From: Streptomyces bambusae
GTDB taxonomy: Bacteria; Actinomycetota; Actinomycetes; Streptomycetales; Streptomycetaceae
Reading direction: 5' to 3'
Length of the DNA: 64,000 nucleotides
NCBI RefSeq assembly: GCF_019400985.1
Contig: NZ_WTFF01000001.1
Location: forward strand, 44,651-108,650
The notes under the pieces: generated by a model
Told to the model about the DNA's origin: nothing
Seen by the model: the letters and a program-made list of their open reading frames with translations, nothing else
Database searches by the model: none
Made by a program: the position numbers and the translations under genes
Shown here: piece by piece, positions 61,876-64,000 of the stretch
How positions within the stretch are numbered: position 1 is the stretch's first letter
How the letters are laid out: every line of letters starts with the position of its first letter

Positions 61876-63399
61876 TCAGTCCTGGGCCGGTGCGGCCGGT
61901 GTGACCGGGACACCGGGGCCGGTGGCGTGGGCGAGCCGCCGCACGGCCCACTCCCGCAGCCGCCGGGCGTCGGTCTTGCCCCGGGGGGTGACCGGGAAGC
62001 GGTCGGTGACCAGCACGTGGTTGGGGTGTTCGTAGCCGGGCAGCGCCTCGCACAGGCGGCGGCGCCATAGGCGCGGATCACCGGCGTCCGGGTCCTCCAC
62101 GACGAACACCAGCGCGTGCCCGCGCCGTTCGTGCACGAGCGGGACCACTCGGACCGGCCGGCCGCACAACGATTCCGCCTTGCGTTCCAGGACGTCGGGG
62201 TAGAGCGTGTGCCCGAGCCGGTGGACGGCGGCGTTCCGGCCCAGCACGTGCAGGTTGCCCGCCTGGTCGAAACGGCCCACGTCTCCGGTGGGGTGGTCGG
62301 TGGCGGACGGGCGCGGTGTCATGCTCCCATCGGCCGTGAGGTAGCCCTCCATGAGGTCCGGGCTGCTGATCCGCACTTCCCCGGCCTCCCCGGCGGGCAG
62401 CGGCCGACCGGACCGGTCGACGATGCGCACCTCCAGGCCGGGCAGGACCCGGCCGCAGCCCGACGGGTTGTCGGGGGTGGCGTACGCGAGGTTCCCGGCC
62501 TCGGTGCTGCCGTAGCCGTCGAGGAGCGGCCTGCCCGTGGTCTCGGTGAAGTCTGCCTGCAGCCTCGGGTCGAACGGTGCGCCGCCGGTGCACCACATGC
62601 GCACGCCGCCGAGCCCTGCCCGCAGTCCGGGACGCCGGCGCATCAGGTTGACGACGCTCCGGTAGGTGGCGGGCGTGGCGTCCACAACGGTGGCCCCGCA
62701 CCGGGCGCCCGCCTCCAGCGCCCGGTCCAGCCGGGCGTAGGGGGCGACGACGAGCGAGCCGCCGCCCAGGGCCGCGAGGAGCACCAGCGAGATGCCGTAC
62801 TGGTGGGAGAAGGGCAGCAGGGGGAGGAACACGTCGTCCTCCCGGTAGGGCATCAGCAATCTGGTGCGCTCCAGGTTCCCGATGACCGCCCGGCCCGACT
62901 TGACGATGCCCTTGGAGGCGCCGGTGGTCCCGGAGGACCACAGCACGAGCGCGTCCGGCTGCGCCCGCCACCGGTCGAAGCCGAACCGCCCCGGCTCCCG
63001 GCTCCCCGGCTGCCGGGCTTCGGCCTGCGCCTCGGCCAGGGCCGCGGTGGTGATGCCGGGGCAGCCGGGGGGCAGGGCCGCACGGTCGTCCACCACGGCG
63101 AACCGCACGCGGGCGGCCATGGCCGACTTCACGGTCTCCTGCTCCGTCTGCCCGGGGTCGACGAGCACGACGGACGCGCCCAGGTGGACGAGCCCCAGGA
63201 AGGCCACAACCTGGAGGGGAGAGTTCTCGGCCTTCACGAGGACCCGGGTACCCGTGCCGACCCCCCGGGCGCCCAGCAGCTGCGCGGTGGCGAGCGCCCC
63301 GGCGCCCGCGTCCTGGCCGCGCCCGGGTTCACGGGCGTCGAGGATGCGCAGGGCAGGGGCGGCACCGCGGTGGGGAGGCACCCAGTTCCGCTGGTCCAT
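61876..63399 (-). CDS. Acyl-CoA synthetase/AMP-ligase family protein
   Basis: The 507-residue adenylate-forming enzyme shows the phosphate loop LVLWSSGTTGASKGIVKSG, LPLLPFSHQYGISLVLLAAL, GYGSTEAGNLAY and the hinge region GDVGRFDQAGNLHVLGRNAA. It ends with the C-terminal catalytic Lys region VTPRGKTDARRLREWAV. The substrate is unknown; a carboxylic acid for chain priming is likely. It is the first long gene after the precursor genes, separated from them by a strong hairpin. ATG 63399 was chosen over an upstream frame lacking similarity. Confidence 0.8.
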   Translation of the reverse strand: MDQRNWVPPHRGAAPALRILDAREPGRGQDAGAGALATAQLLGARGVGTGTRVLVKAENSPLQVVAFLGLVHLGASVVLVDPGQTEQETVKSAMAARVRFAVVDDRAALPPGCPGITTAALAEAQAEARQPGSREPGRFGFDRWRAQPDALVLWSSGTTGASKGIVKSGRAVIGNLERTRLLMPYREDDVFLPLLPFSHQYGISLVLLAALGGGSLVVAPYARLDRALEAGARCGATVVDATPATYRSVVNLMRRRPGLRAGLGGVRMWCTGGAPFDPRLQADFTETTGRPLLDGYGSTEAGNLAYATPDNPSGCGRVLPGLEVRIVDRSGRPLPAGEAGEVRISSPDLMEGYLTADGSMTPRPSATDHPTGDVGRFDQAGNLHVLGRNAAVHRLGHTLYPDVLERKAESLCGRPVRVVPLVHERRGHALVFVVEDPDAGDPRLWRRRLCEALPGYEHPNHVLVTDRFPVTPRGKTDARRLREWAVRRLAHATGPGVPVTPAAPAQD

Positions 63400-63483
63400 G
63401 GGAAGTACCTGCTCCTTGAGCGTCGGATGAGGGCTGGAAGACGAGTCCGTGTGGATCCCGTCGTGGGAACGGGGCATGCTGGG

Positions 63484-63520
63484 GGTGGCGTGAGCCGAAT
63501 TGGCCTCGGCTCACGCCACC
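63484..63520 (-). terminator. Perfect 15-bp stem-loop between precursor genes and the ligase gene
   Basis: GGTGGCGTGAGCCGA, a 7-base loop, then TCGGCTCACGCCACC. It lies just 3' of the last precursor gene on the minus strand and before the ligase gene. A partial terminator here would let the precursor transcript be made in excess over the enzyme genes, as in many lanthipeptide clusters. A second short palindrome (ACCGCCTC/GAGGCGGT) lies at 63525-63541. Confidence 0.75.
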
Positions 63521-63543
63521 GGTCACCGCCTCGGAGGCGGTCG

Positions 63544-63633
63544 TCAGCAGTTCTGGCTGACCGTGCTGGCCGCCATCAGGGCCGACTCCTCCTCAGAGGT
63601 CTCCAGCTCCTGCAGATCGATGATCGAATCCAT
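63544..63633 (-). CDS. Lipolanthine-type precursor peptide, variant copy 1 (29 aa)
   Basis: The peptide is MDSIIDLQELETSEEESALM followed by AASTVSQNC. The N-terminal I-x-D-L-Q resembles the conserved leader helix of class III lanthipeptides ('ILxLQ'). The C-terminal S23-x2-S26-x2-C29 ending in Cys is the arrangement suited to an avionin ring. GGGAGGTGA lies about 7 bases before the ATG. It differs from copies 2 and 3 at four positions, including Gln instead of Asn at residue 27 of the core. The lanthionine synthetase is not in the window. Confidence 0.78.
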   Translation of the reverse strand: MDSIIDLQELETSEEESALMAASTVSQNC

Positions 63634-63723
63634 CGAGATCACCTCCCTTTGGGAAGCGTCCACCTCTGCCGTACGGGCGGCGTCGAGAGGTGGGGGCGGT
63701 CATGGGTACTGCCGGGGAACGGT

Positions 63724-63813
63724 TCAGCAGTTGTTGCTGACCGTGCTGGCCGCCATCAGGGCGGACTCCTCCTGAGAGGTCTCCAGCTCCTGCAGGTCGA
63801 GGATGGACTCCAT
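63724..63813 (-). CDS. Lipolanthine-type precursor peptide, copy 2 (29 aa)
   Basis: The peptide is MESILDLQELETSQEESALM followed by AASTVSNNC. It has the same leader and S-x2-S-x2-C ending as its neighbours and a very strong ribosome-binding site (AAGGAGGTGAA). The last eight residues, ASTVSNNC, are a candidate core. It is a tandem duplicate with a period of about 180 bases, including the non-coding sequence between copies. Confidence 0.8.
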   Translation of the reverse strand: MESILDLQELETSQEESALMAASTVSNNC

Positions 63814-63904
63814 GGTGTTCACCTCCTTTCGGGGAGGGTTCGGCCTCCGCCGCACGGGCGGCGTCGAGGGGTCGGGGCGGTCATGGGTACTGCCGGGGAA
63901 CGGT

Positions 63905-63994
63905 TCAGCAGTTGTTGCTGACCGTGCTGGCCGCCATCAGGGCGGACTCCTCCTGAGAGGTCTCCAGCTCCTGCAGGTCGAGGATGGACTCCAT
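63905..63994 (-). CDS. Lipolanthine-type precursor peptide, copy 3 (29 aa)
   Basis: Identical in protein sequence to copy 2 (MESILDLQELETSQEESALM followed by AASTVSNNC). The start codon is at 63994, 6 bases before the window edge, so its ribosome-binding site lies mostly outside. More copies may follow. Exact conservation of copies 2 and 3, including flanking sequence, indicates recent duplication or gene conversion. Confidence 0.8.
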   Translation of the reverse strand: MESILDLQELETSQEESALMAASTVSNNC

Positions 63995-64000
63995 GGTGTT

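Noticed and set aside
63544..63994. The regularly spaced repeats at the window end as a CRISPR array
   Set aside because: The period of about 180 bases and the conserved open frames with ribosome-binding sites show duplicated genes. There are no short repeats with unique spacers.

Overview
This is actinobacterial DNA, almost certainly Streptomyces. It has very high GC with G/C-rich third codon positions, frequent GTG starts, tightly overlapping ATGA gene junctions, a GerW-type sporulation protein, an hsp18/rheA-like heat-shock pair and a large antibiotic-style biosynthetic cluster. I saw no rRNA, tRNA or CRISPR array. All identifications come from reading the sequence and recalled family features; no database search was run.

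Layout. (1) 1-6.4 kb is a stress-related stretch: GerW, DUF2267, an Hsp20 protein with a divergent RheA-type repressor and a perfect RheA-type operator, a HhH DNA glycosylase, a solitary GrpE and a zinc alcohol dehydrogenase. Broken gene ends lie between them (methyltransferase, MBL-fold, VOC, flotillin). (2) 6.5-25 kb is an ion-homeostasis block: an ArsB/NhaD-type permease with a CBS protein, TrkH/TrkA, a CPA1 antiporter, a large double-RCK protein, a PucR-like regulator and the complete kdpFABC-kdpE-kdpD locus. The locus includes the 29-residue KdpF and a 27-residue peptide ahead of it. A conserved leader sequence recurs in front of three of these transport units. (3) 25-34.5 kb is mixed metabolism: a CDP-alcohol phosphatidyltransferase, SRPBCC proteins, a flavin disulfide oxidoreductase, a MauE/radical SAM/methyltransferase operon (the radical SAM resembles the archaeal tetraether-lipid synthase family), TfoX, a Crp/Fnr regulator and a thioredoxin-like protein.

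(4) 34.5-43.9 kb is a defence-type accessory island. Its core is a complete four-gene type III CBASS operon: CD-NTase, HORMA, TRIP13-like ATPase and a Cap4-like nuclease-SAVED effector. It is followed by a convergent two-gene operon of very small proteins and a STAND (HTH/NB-ARC/TPR) protein. The edges carry decay: a truncated XRE gene, a doubly frameshifted HAD gene, an approximately 80-bp direct repeat, a 3' scrap of an RNA methyltransferase gene and a transposase remnant.

(5) 43.9-64 kb is most of a biosynthetic cluster that I interpret as a lipolanthine (goadvionin/microvionin-like) RiPP-polyketide hybrid. Three tandem 29-residue precursor genes end in an S-x2-S-x2-C motif after a class III lanthipeptide-like leader. 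Downstream on the same strand lie an adenylate-forming enzyme, a FabF-like ketosynthase, a GNAT (candidate peptide N-acyltransferase), a fatty acyl-AMP ligase, a type I PKS (ACP-KS-AT-DH-KR-ACP with no ER or TE), a SET-domain methyltransferase, FabG, FabI, a DrrAB-type exporter and a MaoC dehydratase. A PhyH dioxygenase, a ThDP 2-oxo-acid decarboxylase and an amino-acid dehydrogenase follow. The model is that the last two could make a starter acid, the ligase and PKS with trans-acting FabI build an acyl chain, and the GNAT joins it to the modified peptide. The lanthionine synthetase and cysteine decarboxylase this model needs are not in the window and would have to lie beyond position 64000.
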